From NCBI GenBank assembly GCA_963576475.1, contig OY754973.1, forward strand, positions 6,477,052 through 6,541,051: a DNA stretch of 64,000 nt, given 5' to 3'. A program made the position numbers and the translations under genes. This stretch comes from Molanna angustata (Eukaryota; Arthropoda; Insecta; Trichoptera; Molannidae). The notes below the pieces were generated by a model, which searched no databases, had not been told where the DNA came from, and worked only from the letters and a program-made list of their open reading frames with translations. This document shows, piece after piece, positions 1 through 13,800 of this stretch. Numbering within the stretch: position 1 is the stretch's first letter; every line of letters starts with the position of its first letter.

Positions 1-993
1 AATATTGTTGACTGTTTTTCTGTGTGGTCAGTCAAAGGGTATTTTTCAAACAATTTGGAATCAATCAAAAATTTATTTGAAACACAAAAGTTTCCAAATA
101 TATCCAATATTGTTGAATCGTATTATTTATAGACCACTGTTACTCGTCAATCATAAACTAAACGACCAATTTGTGTCAACTTCTGCTGTTAAAATTTCAC
201 AATTGTCATATTTTACGTGAGAATAACAAATTACTTGCGTCATAGACCAACTTATATTTAAAACGAGTGAGTTGTGGCCAACACTAAACTCTCCACACCA
301 TAGTAAGCGTTCATTGTTTCTTCTTGAAAGGTTGACAATCTCTAAATGCATTTTCATGAAGTACATTTCTATTAGATTCTTAAACAAATATAAGATTCCC
401 AGAGGACAAAAGTTTTCACAATACACTATACACACAAAAACATTGCCATGAAACTCATAGTATACATTTTCTACATGATATCTGTTGAGAAATTTTAAGT
501 AAAATTGCATTACTAACAAGATGAGCATATATTATGAGACAGTGTATCAATAATAATAATAATAATAGTGAGATTTTATTTCAGTCAAAGTTGATGAGGC
601 GATGTATGTGTAAAGATAGAAGAATGCGGTGTTCAGTTTTCACTGCCTACCCCTTGAGGAAGATACAAGTGGAGAGTAAAAAATACACTTGTCTATAGAG
701 ACCCATACAATACCTATCAATATGACGTTGATCACTCAATTTTCCCGTACATAAGTTATTTTACTTTTGTTATAGGTATACATTTTTCATACAAAGATGA
801 AATTTATATCACATTGATATAGCAGACCATAGATTTTTTTTAATATTAACAATCCTTGAATGCATTTTTGATGAGTGTATTTTTGTTATGTCAAAATTTC
901 AAACAGTATAAAAATACCTCGACTTTCCAGACCGTGAGGGCATTTTGAAAATTTAGACAGATGAAATCATAGAGAAGAAATTAACGGATATCT
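1..993. other. AT-rich non-coding sequence
   Basis: No gene seen apart from the LINE scrap at 590-665. Short frames here have no coding character. Probably kuz intron or upstream flank. Confidence 0.5.
590..665 (+). mobile_element. Short degraded LINE 3' end
   Basis: gatgaggcgatg ... actgcctacccc matches the 3' ends of the LINE copies at 19212 and 54242 (MNVDEAR...CLPRK-type end). Very diverged. Confidence 0.4.
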
Positions 994-1006
994 ATGGAAA
1001 ACTAAT

Positions 1007-1563
1007 ACATATACATATACTGCAAACAGATGCTTCTTTGGTCTAAGAAGACATCTGGCATCTCGGATGATGTCTAGAAAAACCAAAGTCACAATCTACA
1101 AAACGTTGCTACGCCCCGTACTAACTTATGGTTCTGAATGCTGGGTATTGAGTAAAAAAGATGAATTGTCCCTACTAGTGTTCGAGAGAAAAATACTCAG
1201 AAGGATATTCGGACCTGTGCAGGTAAACGGAGCTTGGAGAATACGACATAATGATGAGATCTACAATATTTATAATGAGCCCAACATTATAAAGATGATA
1301 AAAATAGGGAGGCTACGATGGGCAGGGCACGTGGAAAGAATGGGCGATGAAAGAGTGCCAAAAAGGGTCCTGCACACAAAGCCACAAGGTAGACGAAACG
1401 TTGGTAGACCCAAGCTCCGATGACTTGATGGCGTGCAGCGGGATGTGGAGGCTGTTGGTGTAAGGAACTGGAGGGAAGCATGTCAGGACAGAGGGATATG
1501 GCGAGGAATGCTGGAGGAGGCCAAGGCCCGCAATGGGCTGTGGAGCCATTGATGATGATGATG
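1007..1563 (+). mobile_element. 5'-truncated RTE-like LINE with target duplication
   Basis: ATGGAAAACTAAT is duplicated at 994-1006 and 1564-1576, and the 3' tail is (ATG)n. The frame encodes the RT C-terminus: LLRPVLTYGSECWVLSKKDE and RLRWAGHVERMGDERVPKR, typical of RTE/BovB-like elements. There is one stop near 1420 before LDGVQRDVEAVGVRNWREAC. Confidence 0.88.
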
Positions 1564-1576
1564 ATGGAAAACTAAT

Positions 1577-2926
1577 CAGCTCTAGGTCTATGCACTTTAC
1601 ACATATATGATGTTAATATGGAGTCTATCGGACTTATAGTTTGGGCTGTAGAGAGGACACAAAAAGGATAATCCGAACGCCGTACGCCATACATACAAAC
1701 ACATCACGACGAAACTCACAGTGTGTCTACATGATACCCCTTGAGAAAAAGATGTAAAATACGCTTAAAATTTTTGAAATCATGACCACTATTCCATAGT
1801 GTGGAGAGTAAAAAATATATGGAATAATTTATCCACAGTTAAATTGGACCATTTTAAAAAAATTTACATCAATCAAATTTATTAATAACTTAATTTCAAC
1901 GATTTGAAACGGTGACTGTTAAATACCATATCTCATTTTACAAGAAGGTCGGTTTTCTTACTGTAGATCTTATCATAATACATATGTATAGAACAAAAAG
2001 ACAATTTTTTGCAATACTACATATTTCGCTCGTTCCCTGTGTGAATTCATCCTTAGGAGATATTTTTTTAGTTAAATTAATATTTTCAACTTTTTGTATT
2101 AACATCGGACGATGTTCACGCTACGGTCGTGCGTGTAATTACCTAAGCTCGCTTATTCAAAATTCAGGACTAATTTCGCCCACGGAGCTGGGAAGTCACC
2201 CCATTTTTATGTTGTCTTAAGCGACGCTTCATCGTTGACGCGGTCGTGCGAATATTTTATGAGTGACTAATCGGGTCTTTTTAATGTAATATTTAGAGAA
2301 GGATTTAGCGGTGCGGGTTTTGATTTTGTCGTTGGTTGGAATAAGACCAAGGGCGAGCCTGCAAAACTGGAAATGGAGGTCGGCCGCTGTAACAACTGGG
2401 TCACGCTCCTTCCGTGCAACTCTCTTTTGTTTGCTATCGTCGCCTCTCCGAGAGCATTTTCATTGAAAATAATTGGGTGAGGTTTTATTTCAGCCATCTG
2501 CTGGAATGTGGATTGTGTTTTTAGTTGTTACGTTCAGTTTTCTTTCGGTGCGCCCGGTCTCCCGGTAATGGAATTGATTTTAGTTGGCGCTAAATCAGCG
2601 ATTAATGTAACTAACCTAATAATGCTATCGGAAAATCTTACAATTTATGTTGTCGAAAGTTGCGGAGCGAACACAACTTTTCTCTCTTGATAACAACAAA
2701 ACTCTAATATATTTCTGTATGTACTATGTGCTATTGTAGGTACTTAATACCCGTATTTTCAAAATCAGTCGATGTTTTCTTGAACTGTAACAATATATTT
2801 TGGTCTTTTATATTTTCTCTCTTTTTGGCCTGACTTAGGATGGCGGCTGTTCTCAGTCACTCGACGAATCATGTACTCAATTAATCCTTGGAAAATTATA
2901 GTATCGGGAAAGTGTGAGGATGCATT
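1577..2926. other. Non-coding, with a GC-richer island
   Basis: 2100-2580 is clearly richer in C+G and CpG than its surroundings (catcggacgatgttcacgct, gaggtcggccgctgtaac). No convincing exon, but it could be a promoter or first exon of kuz or an enhancer. Confidence 0.35.
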
Positions 2927-3930
2927 ATCCAACTGTCGATTCGTTCATGAGAATTCAATTCTCTGAATGAATCGACATTATTAAGCCAAGATGCGTGTAC
3001 GAAGGAACATTTTGTATGGCGTAATGGACTTTTTGCATGCTAATAACACCAACTAGAGGCCTCGCAGCATATATGTTCCAATACATGGATTTACTCAGAA
3101 TTCGGAGTAGAACATTTTATGTGAGTTTTGTGTGTCTGTGTGTCTCCGTCCCCCCCCCCTTATATCTTTTGATCCGCTCAATTTACAGAGCCCAAATTTT
3201 CAGAATATATAAACAGTTATAGGCCTACAAAACTTTTATACTCAGACTTGTGAATTTTTGTTTCAGTCAGGGGTTATCAACTTTTGAAATTTTGGTTTAT
3301 TTTTCCATATATCTCAGAAACCATAAAAGCTAGAACGCTGAAAATCGGTATAAACATAGACAAATAAAAAATCTCAAATTGGTTTTTTCATAAAAATTCC
3401 AGGGTTTCTCAAACATTTTTAATTAAGAAAAATATTTTTTTATGATAAATTTATGAGTTATACTGCCTATATTTCAATTTTTTTTTTAAAATATCAAAAA
3501 AGCCGAAACACCCCAACTAGATAATATAATTTTCTCTAAAAAATACCAGCATTGTATAACCACATCTCAATTTTTTTTAAACAATTTTTATAAAAATTGA
3601 ATTTAGTGACAACATTGCTTCATACAATTTGTATGGCAGTCGCCTACACACAATATCTAAGAAGACTTAATTGTTTGATACTAATCTCCAAACATACATA
3701 CCATCATGCTGTTTTCATATTCTGGGTAGGATCAAAGGACTGACCTCCATACTATCATATCTTGACATACATACCTATGTACATGTGTTGTATAGAAAAC
3801 CAAATATATTAAATAATTAAATAATTTGTATTTATGGGTTTAAGTTTGGTACTTATTCTTCAACTATACATACTATCGCTATCGACAGTTGGATCTCATG
3901 TGCTACATGCAATTTGTCATAAAAAAATCC
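2927..3930 (+). repeat. Copy 1 of a ~1-kb inverted-repeat family
   Basis: Matches 18560-19640 in reverse complement over most of its length. Near the ends ATCCAACTGTCGAT (2927) and ATCGACAGTTGGAT (3881-3894) form terminal or subterminal inverted repeats. No ORF of note. Probably a non-autonomous DNA transposon. Confidence 0.7.
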
Positions 3931-4157
3931 AGATAGAATCCCTGACGAAAAATCTTTTGTTTTTTAATGAAAATAGTAAGAGTATGATACCATTTACTTC
4001 TCGTAGAGATTATATTGCTTCTCCGCTTATACATCTCTTACCTTACCTTGCGGTGGTAAACTCAATCTAAACACAGTAAGTATTTTGATATCTAGAATTA
4101 ATCTAGTATGAAATCTTGCCAGGTTTAATCATTATGTGTGGTGGGCCTTATCTATGT

Positions 4158-4431
4158 GTGTAAGACCCGAGATACACGCTGCTTGTAGCAGTCGGGGTCA
4201 ACCGCTTCAAGACGTCGCAGCACGGCGCGGCGCGGCAGTCTGAAGTTCCAATACAAAATTCTCGTTTACAATACACGGACAGCTTGGAGCAGTCGGTTCA
4301 ACTGCAACACGACTACTTCAAGCTGTCGCTACAACTCAATATCGCAACTAAATGAACGCTGGCAGCTTGAAGCAGTCGTGTTGTAGTTGAACCGACTGCT
4401 CCAAGCAGTCCGTGTATCTCGGGTCTTACAC
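4158..4431. mobile_element. GC-rich hairpin MITE
   Basis: Perfect 21-bp terminal inverted repeats (GTGTAAGACCCGAGATACAC plus one base), with further inverted pairs inside (cagcttggagcagtcggttc and its reverse near 4380). 274 bp, no ORF. Confidence 0.8.
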
Positions 4432-5697
4432 CCTCAACATGAAATGTGACAAAATCGAATAAATCTGTGAACCAAGAAATTACTTATTAACTTAATTTTA
4501 CAGAGGTTTACAACCTTGTTGAATCGATTGAATACTAATTAAACAATACTTAATAATGTTTTTACATAAACCATCTCGCCTAGTTCTTCGTTGGGTGGGC
4601 GAAGAGTAACGAACGCCTTAATTTTCTATTTTAACAGACATTCATGTACCATCTCATAAATACTCGTCTGTTACTCTTTCTCCTTACACAAAGGAATTTA
4701 CCTGTCGCAAATTCTGTATTTTGTCACAAAATTTCGCCCGCATTCCTGACCAAGAAGAATAAAAGGCTAATAATGGATTAGGAGGCGCAAGAGCTTAAAA
4801 CAGTCACCGCATGTTTCAGTTTCAGTGCCGACAACCCGACGTTTATTGTATGTATGTAATGTAACTATGAAATTTGATATAAAATAGACGCACTAGATTA
4901 TTACATTTTTAAACCTGTGTGATATTTTTAAATTGTTTTGTTATAGGAGCTCCGTGTCTCGAAACAAAAATCTATGATTCCTTATCTCGTGGAATAACAA
5001 TCGATATTAAAAATGTGCAATTCCTTTACTACATTATACCTACATATATTTCGGTGTGGTTGTAATTATTGCGATACGCGAGAGCAGGTCGCATTATTCA
5101 TTGAATATGAATACGATTTCTACACTCGTAAATTCACAGCTAATTATTGTCGTCAAACGTGAAATATATATTCGTAATTTGTATCCAAAATCTTAGTATG
5201 TCTCTGCACAACCTCAATTGTTGGTCGTTCGTCTCGCTGTTATTTTATGAATGAAAATTTTTTTCTACCGAATTTACGTAGCTTAAAAGTGTTTGCTTTG
5301 ATTATACATAAATTCAATATATTATCAAATATGTATTAAATTATTTTCGTGTGTAATCTCGCACCGACGCGACGGTTTAGCTCCACCATTTGTACCGCCG
5401 CGCTGCAGCCACAGCCGCCGTTCGGGCACAGTTTAATGAATTAGTTACATAAAGCTACATAATATAATATACAATGAGGAGCGTAGGATGCGTCTTAAGT
5501 GTCGCAATTAAAATATGATTTCGGTAAATTGCTAGAGATGAAGGGGGAAAGTAGAAATATATTAATTTGTGTCCACACACATTATTTATCATTCAAAAAA
5601 TATGCATTATCATTGACAAATACAGAAAACAAGTTGGCTGTAGTCTACACTAAAATATCCACTACATTTATTTATTTAACACTTTGTTTTGTTATTA
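4432..5697. other. Non-coding, with a small GC-rich patch
   Basis: AT-rich except 5360-5430 (cgcaccgacgcgacggttta, ccgccgcgctgcagccac). No ORF or family recognised. Confidence 0.35.
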
Positions 5698-5770
5698 TAT
5701 TGAGCAAATGGCGGACTTATTGCCTGGAGGCAATTTCTTCCAGTCAACCATCTAAGAAAAAAGTTACATG
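5698..5770 (-). repeat. SINE family 1 tail fragment
   Basis: Shares gcaaatggcggacttattgc ... caatttcttccag with the SINE 1 tails. Similar tail pieces occur at about 12003-12060, 57540-57590 (+) and 59438-59490 (+). Confidence 0.5.
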
Positions 5771-5880
5771 ATAATTTAGTTTCGGCATAATATAAAATAT
5801 AACAAATCGAATATTTTATTTTTAATTGTATATACGCAAACATTGGATTTTTTTTCCCTGTCGGGAGTCAATTGATATTT

Positions 5881-6023
5881 TTATTGACAATAACATCTCA
5901 ATAGAGACGAAGTTGGGATATTATATATAGCCGATGACAGGTCGTAAGCCCTGTAGGTGCCTAAGTTCCTGGTTCTTCTATAACATCCCAACTTCGTCTC
6001 TATTGAGATGTTATTGTCAATAA
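5881..6023. mobile_element. Hairpin MITE, family H1
   Basis: 39-bp perfect terminal inverted repeats (5881-5919 and 5985-6023) around a core with GACAGGTCGTAAGCCCTGTA and GGTGCC. Relatives occur at 8349-8402 (core only), 26411-26545 and 58549-58650. Confidence 0.8.
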
Positions 6024-6524
6024 AAAAAATATAACAGATAACATGACATAAAAACACTTATTCAAAAAAAAAACAACGTAACGAAAAAAAAGGAGAGGAT
6101 GAGTAGCAATCAAAGGGATGATGTGTACGTTAGTTAGGGAATAGAAAAGAATAGTGAGCGTTTAAGGCGAGATTTGAAGATTGAAAGTGTTTTTTACGTC
6201 AGAGACACGGTAAACGTGGAAAATATTGTCATGTTTAGAGGTTAAATCAATTTACATTCAATTTATAAAACAACTCGCTCACGCGAGTCGCTATTATTAT
6301 TGAAGGCTTACTCAACCATACCGAAAATTATATGGGATGCAAAAAAATACAACAGCGAAATAATAGTATGATAAGTTCGTAAATCTCCATTCCCCTGAAT
6401 TTTTTGGTTTGGTTCAGTTAGGCTAATTATAAAAGCGACTCGCGTTAGCTTCTTTAAAAATTAAATGAAAATTGTTTTCAGAAAAAATGTTACCAACACC
6501 TTTGTATTCCCGAAACCAACATCT

Positions 6525-6738
6525 ACCAACAATAATAATAATAATTAATACTTCCTTGCACTCTGCGCAAGTGGCGAGTTTATTGCCATACGGCAATTTC
6601 TTCCAACTAATCAGTGTTTCCAGCCCAGAGAAGCAACATTAGTGTGAGAAATTAATTTAAATAAATTTCTCTGCTGGGGATCGAACCCAGGACGCCCGCA
6701 CAGAAACCAAACGGCTTACCAACTGTGCCACGACGGTA
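6525..6738 (-). mobile_element. tRNA-derived SINE, family 1
   Basis: The minus strand starts with a tRNA-like head (TGGCACAGTTGGTAAGC as A box, GGTTCGATCCCCAG as B box), then a tail region with GAAATTGCCGTATGGCAATA and an (ATT)n end. About 80% like the copy at 8099-8312. Confidence 0.8.
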
Positions 6739-7668
6739 AATCATTGGTAAAACCTAGCATATACCAAAATCTGATGGTTAAAGTTTGACAAATCGTCACA
6801 TTATATATGAAACCTTACATTTACCAACTCATGTTTTTTTATATATTAAGATTTACACTTAAAACCAATATAAGAAAAATGATATTTATAAGAGAAAATA
6901 TAAAAAACTTGGAACATTAAAGTTTTTAGAATACCTTGATTATTTTTCCATAGACTTCTCTATGATTTCATCTGTCAAAACTCAAATGCTGTCACGATCT
7001 GGAATAATTTAATAATTCGATTTTATTTAGAGAATGTGCGCAATAGTTATGAGATTCGTCAAAATGGGATTATTTAATCATTAATGGAAGAAAAAGCTGT
7101 CCTCTGTATAACCTAAACTAAAAGTTCAATCTAGTCTACAATTCCGTCTTTATTGGTGGCCGTGTTCTAAGTAATAAAATTTCAATCTATCTCATATTAA
7201 GTGTACACAAATAATATATTGGAGAGTTTGGTATTGATCACAACCCATTTGAGGCTAACTTGTTCTTAAAAGATATCTATTTATCTTCTTCTTCTTCTTT
7301 TTCATCTTGGTGTAGACCGAGGGTCTGTTGGTACAGGATGGTCCTCCTGAGATGTTGAGTTCCAGCTATCTATTTATTTCATCTATTTATCGTATGTAAT
7401 TATTGCAATATTTTGTCATATTATTGGCAATACAGGGATTCTTCACTGGTCCATATGCTGTTAATGTATACTTCATGCCTCTATATTAAGTTATATGACT
7501 GTTTGTACTCTTTTAAATTGGAAAAGATACATTAAAATTCTTGCATAAGTACCTACCAATTTTTCAAACGACAACAGTTTCGTATCTATAATATTATTTG
7601 TTGCATAGTCTGAGCGTTTGTTTATTCATTTTAACTTGTTTTAATTATAATTTTATTTTGTTTTCTAG
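6739..7668. other. Intron sequence before the first visible kuz exon
   Basis: AT-rich; no gene seen. A (CTT)n-like patch at about 7285-7305. Confidence 0.5.
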
Positions 7669-7846
7669 GTCACGTTGGCGGGTGTGGAATAACAGATGAC
7701 GTAGTACAATGGATGGAGAAGATTCAAAACTCTGGTGTTGAAGAAGATGCACCTCACATACCACCCACAGCAAGATCTCCTTCTGCCAGACAGAATGCCA
7801 TCAGAGATGATGACCACATGGCTGGAAAACTTAGACATTTTGATAA
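7669..7846 (+). CDS. kuz: kuz exon: end of prodomain
   Basis: Acceptor ttttctag, donor gttagt. The first two bases finish a codon from a missing upstream exon, so transcription starts further left. It encodes [20 protein letters not shown] and an acidic, Pro-rich linker. The Cys in GGCG is the likely cysteine-switch residue. The last codon is completed across the intron as K before YFEPSY. Confidence 0.88.
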
Positions 7847-10800
7847 GTTAGTATTCTCCCATCTATTTTTTATTCTTGAACCCATTCCTTAAACTAAGAA
7901 AGTAAGTTTACTAGTTAAGTCAAGTTAGGATGGAACATATTTCACTTTATCATCCCCTTATATCAAATTTCCTTATTTAACTATATATTTTATTCTAATC
8001 TTTCAAGATTGTTTGAAAGTCTTTTCAGATTTTAGTCTATTTCAAAAACATAATAAATGTTTTCAAACTAATTAAATCAAAATGTTTTTTTGACATACTT
8101 AATTATAATAATAATGAACACTTCCTTTCACCCTGTGCAAGTGGTGAGTTTATTGCCGAATGGCAATTTCTTCCAATTAACCAGTGTTTCCAGCCCAGAA
8201 AAGCAATATTTGCGTGAGAAATAAATTGAAATAAATTTCTCCTCTGCTGGGAATCGAACCCAGGACGCCGGCACAGAAACCGAACGGCTTGCCAACTGTA
8301 CCACGGCGGTCGAATACGGTCGACGGTCGAAGTGGGAATATATATTTTATAGGAGAACCGGGAAATCAGGCACCTACAGGGTTACGACATATCATTGGCT
8401 GGTTTACATAAGCACTTGCGCAACATTCACTAATTATGTCTTTTATTGAGTTACTTTTTAATCCAAATTTTGAAAATTCTATGTATGTTGAATGGTACAT
8501 TTACACTGTTTGGAAATATGCTGAGACAACCATTGCCATCTATCTAATGATGATGAAACTTTTTTTCTAACGCCATCTATTAAGATATTTGTTAGTAAAC
8601 ACTATCCTTATAAATGAGGTGACAATGCATAATATTTGATCATAAAAATATTAAATTTAAAAATACTTGGTTAATGTTCTATTATATTTATTGGATTATT
8701 GACGCGTTTCGTGGAAAGCACATCGTCAGAATAATGCTCTACAAGACTGAGACTAGTGGTTATATACAAAATTTACATGACAGGTGTATAAAAATGTTGG
8801 TTTTTGAACGGTTGAAAAGAAGTTATATAATGCAAATGAATCTATACAAATCTACGTTTTAATACAATGAAAGTAGTTGGGTCACTGGTTGTAGTCCCCT
8901 GTGTCCATTAGGTCTGTAACAAAAGAAAACGACAGCAGTAAAATTCGAAAGGTAAATAATATTGTATTTATTTATTTAAGTGTGGTTAAAACCAATGTAT
9001 TTCATAGATATTTGGTAGTTATAATTATGAACAGCTTAATTTTAATCTTAATGCATTTTCAACCGTTCAAAAACCAACATTTTTATACACCTGTCATGTA
9101 AATTTTGTATATAACCACTAGTCTCAGTCTTGTAGAGCATTATTCTGACGATGTGCTTTGCACGAAACGCGTCAATAATCCAATAAATATAATAGAACAT
9201 TAACCAAGTATTTTTATATTTTTATAACATATCAACGTACAATGGAGTTCTATCAAGAATTGTCGATCGACAAACTAAACTTAATTAAATTTAAATCAAA
9301 ATATTTATTTTTGTCGTCATTTTCAATACAGTTTACAACTTTTCAGATATTTTGAGCCATCCTACGATGCATTCACCACTGGTCGCTTTTCCAAGTATTC
9401 CCGGGAGGCTAACGAACATGCCCGGCAGAAGAGGGCAACCCGCCCTAAAGAGGACAACAGAAACACATGCTCACTTTATATACAGACTGACCCTCTCATA
9501 TGGAGACACATACGTGAGGGATTCCCTGATGTAAGTACATATTCTCAAAATATCTATTTGACATATCATGCACTTTACATTGAATTTATTACAAATGTCT
9601 TTAATAGTTTCTTTATTTTTGCAATGTTTGAAACTGTCACTTTGTGATAGAACTTCATAATCACATTGAACTTTGATAAAAATAATATATAATTTTACGT
9701 TCTATTTAATTTAGTTCATTCTGGTGATGCTCGACATTAAGCAATACCGGTGAATGGGACTCGAGTTTGCGGACTAATTTAAATAGAATGTAAAATTAAA
9801 TATTATTCAATTTACGGTTGTTAATAAAATGATATAGAAAAAAAAACTTGAGACTGACCAAGAACGCCAAAAGGCGAAGGTCAAAAAAAAAGAGAAAAAA
9901 AAAATTATATATTTTATTTTTCATATTTCTATGTGATAATAGTTTCATCCATTTTAAGTCCTACAACATAAGATTTATTTATCAATAGATTTGTCATCAG
10001 AAAATATATTTCTTATACTATGGTAAATCATGTGTGTAATTTTGTCACACACTACAGAACCCAGTTACTCGTATATAGAAAACTTGTTTTTCATTTCAAT
10101 AAGTTTAGTTAAAATTTAGGAGTAAGTAATTTAAAATTCTGTCATTAATAATTTATTGCTTTTTTAAATATTATATTTAAATTAAACCCTAAAAAATAGG
10201 TTTTTTAGGGTTTAATATCTATCGAAGAAATGCTTGTTTAATTTAAATTACAAAAACGTATAATAAACATCTCATACATTCATGACAATGAAAACATGAA
10301 TTGTATGGAGACAGAAAAATAACTCAACTGAAAGGTGTTTTTGTTTGGGTCTATGATGAAGATGTCTAGTCTTCCTCGTGATCTATTTCTTTTTTCAAAT
10401 TATTTTTTTGATAAAATAGCTTCGAAAACTAGACTAATTATGAAAAATATGGAAAAAAAAATGTTATGGAATATTTATATTTGACTAACCGAGGGATGAC
10501 ATGAATACAAATAATTGTTATGTTTTTTTTTTCACAATAGCATCGAGATTACCATAAGAAAGCTGAAATAGACGAGAAGACAAGAGAAGAGATATTGTCG
10601 TTGATTGCTCACCATGTAACGGCAGTCAACTACATTTATCGTGATACTAAATTTGATGGCCGCATCGAGCATAGAAATATTAAATTTGAAGTTCAAAGAA
10701 TTAAGGTAATCTTTAATTTATTTCTTAATCAATATCTATCTTCAACGACACTAGATCACCATTACATATCTCGAAATGGTGCAACTAGTTCAGAACATTT

Positions 10801-13800
10801 AATTTGAATTATCCAAGACGGATGTTGGATAGAGGCAAACGGATGTTCTCTTTTCAAAATATTCTAAATGTATTATCTCTGTCCACAATTATCTTAACTC
10901 GTCGACTGCCACGAACCCTGATCGGGGTTATTCGGCTAGCATAACGAACCGCCACGAACCCCGATCGGGGTTTTGTTTCGATACATTTTGTATTCAGCAG
11001 TATTCGTCTGGCGTTTGAAGTGGATTGTCGTGTGTTTCGTGGCGTGATACTATACACTTATTTTAACTCCTAAAATGAGTGATTCACCGGGAAAGTCAAA
11101 AGTCAAAATACTACCTCAATAAACATATTTTATATGTTGGCTACTCGGGTACAAATATCCAAAATATAAAGGCAGTCAACGAGTTAATGTACATTGTATG
11201 TGGGTATTTTTTATCCAAAAATATTTATTTGAATATCTTTGATTGTATTTCTGAGATGATTTTGTCTTATTTCTATAGAGTTCAAAATAATTGACCTTTT
11301 TAACTTATCTATGAATGGTCAATTTATTGATTACAATGTGATATAAAACAGAATTTATATTAGATATTAGTTTCAGTATTTTTCATCTCAAGTCAAATAT
11401 ATTTTAACTGTACCTACATATAAATAGTACATTATATTTGTATGTACAATTACTAAATAAATACATACATACCATCACGCCATGTCCCTTACGGGGTAAG
11501 CAAAGAGAATCAAGCGCCATACACCTCTATTTTGCGCACATTCCTGGCTTCATGCAATGTCTCATACATGCTCGTCGTTTGTTCAAGCTTCTTATGTTTC
11601 CTTCTTTCAAAATATCATTCCCTTGGTTTTGCCATCCCTTTCTGGGGCGGCCCCTGCTATTCACTCCCATATCTTACACCCATGTATATTTTTTGGTCAG
11701 TCGTTCTTCATTCATTCTTTAATTATGCCCAAACCACCTCAAGGCATCGACTTTCATTTTATTTATAATATCCTTTATCATCTTGCATTATCTCTGTTAT
11801 GTCTTCATTTTTTATTCTATCATATGTCATTCTATTACATTCTCTTCTTAGTGATCACAAGAAGTAAATAAATAACAAATAAAATCAAAATCATTCATAA
11901 TTACTGCATCATATGTGTGTACACATCTCCCCATATACATTATTTATTATATTTTATTTATTCATTTATTTTTGTAAAATGCTGTACATATATTTTGTAC
12001 ATTGGCAGACTCATTGCCAAACGGTTGGAAGAAAAAAAAATTTCTTCCAACCAATCATTATTCTGACTTCTTTCAGTCATTCAGAATTTCATTGATGCAG
12101 TCATAACCATCTATCTCATACATAGTCCACCATTACTTACAACTCTTAGCAACCTTGTTTACATGCTTCTACTAAATTTCCTGTCCCATTTAGATAATCA
12201 TCTATCAAATTACTCAACTTATATAAATCACTCATGAATCTGTATTCTGTTTATAAATATTTTTCACTATGATTTTAGATTGATGATGACTCAGCGTGTG
12301 ATTCTCATCATTTTTCTGGTGAACTGAATCAGTTCTGTTTGGAGAATATCGACGTGTCAAACTTCCTCAACTTACACTCTTTAGGCAATCATGAAGACTT
12401 TTGTCTCGCCTATGTCTTCACCTACAGAGATTTCACTGGTGGAACATTAGGTATGTGCAATACTTTATGTACACATTTTCACAACAAAAAATATGAAACA
12501 AATAATGATTTTTAAGGCGTTAATTTACCACTTTCATTCTAGTTACCTATTGTCAATTTGGGATGATTCCAAGGTCATTTTGTGTTAATGTACATTTATT
12601 AAATTAATTTATTCATTAAAGAAAGCCCCAATGTACAAATCCATTTAATTTGATTTGTTTATAGTTTGTCGATTTTTGACTAGTTTCACTGTTTATTTAT
12701 CAATGACACTAACTTGTATTGGGTCAAACTGTGCAAACTGCGGCCCACCGTGTGATTCTGTGCGGTGCGCGAGTAAAATGCATAAAATATCAGAAAATAT
12801 GGTCATTTAATTTGCGCCCATTGCAATAAAAAAAGGAAAAGATGACTGAAAATTTCTTGCCATTGAAATTTCATTTAAAATAAACAATTAAAATTCTCAC
12901 TACGCTGAATTTTTTTTATTTAATTTATTGTTACAATCAAAAGAAAACTCAAAATTTCTCGTTGCACAGAATTTTTTAGAGGGGATAACCTTTGAACACT
13001 TCGTTCAAAATCTCACAATTGAGATTTTGAATTAAGCGTTATAAGGAAAGTTAGTATTTTACTTCTGTGGCCCGCCATTCGCTTTCTAAATCTGGCCCTA
13101 TGTTCCAAAAGTTTGCTCAGCCCTGGTCTACCCATACAGTGACCATCATTAGAGCGCACTTCTTTGATAAACCAATCTTGGTTAGTACCATGAATAAATA
13201 TACTGTGAAACATAAACATTTGTGTTTTCTATGTCACATTGGATTGATTAGTATATCTCTAGAGTTGTTGTTTCTATAATTACATCTTTTCCACTTAACA
13301 CTATTCTACTACTGTAGTGGAAGCAAATGAAGTAATACAATAGTGGACGGAAATAGGCTAAGGAAGAAGAATTATAAATATTAGCATTCCTTTTCGTAAT
13401 ACTATTTTCATGTAAACTGGTTTTATTTCGGCAATTCAAGTACCTACTATCGAAATAGGGTGAACATTCTTCAGAATTATCAGCTTTTGAAATTTCTTTT
13501 GCGAATCTTTCAGGTCTGGCCTGGGTGGCTTCAGCCAGTGGTGCATCCGGGGGAATATGCGAAAAGTACAAGACTTACACCGAGACCATCGGTGGGATGT
13601 ACCAAAGCACAAAAAGGTCTCTCAACACTGGCATCATAACATTTGTCAACTACAACAGTCGAGTGCCACCCAAAGTCAGCCAGTTGACGCTGGCGCATGA
13701 GATTGGACACAACTTTGGATCACCTGTGAGTTGTATCATAAAATTATTCCCTATTTTTGCATGTTATAATCAAGCATCATCTATGAGGATTGCAAATTTA

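Noticed and set aside
1..7668. Missing 5' exons of kuz
   Set aside because: I looked for frames with prodomain character and splice borders that match the first visible exon phase (2 bases carried over); none was convincing. They are probably left of the window.
10182..10215. AAACCCTAAA / TTTAGGGTTT as telomeric repeat
   Set aside because: A single hairpin, not a tandem array, and not the insect telomere motif TTAGG.
11438..11871. Three overlapping + strand frames of 78-104 codons as small genes
   Set aside because: They are antisense shadows of a decayed LINE 3' end.
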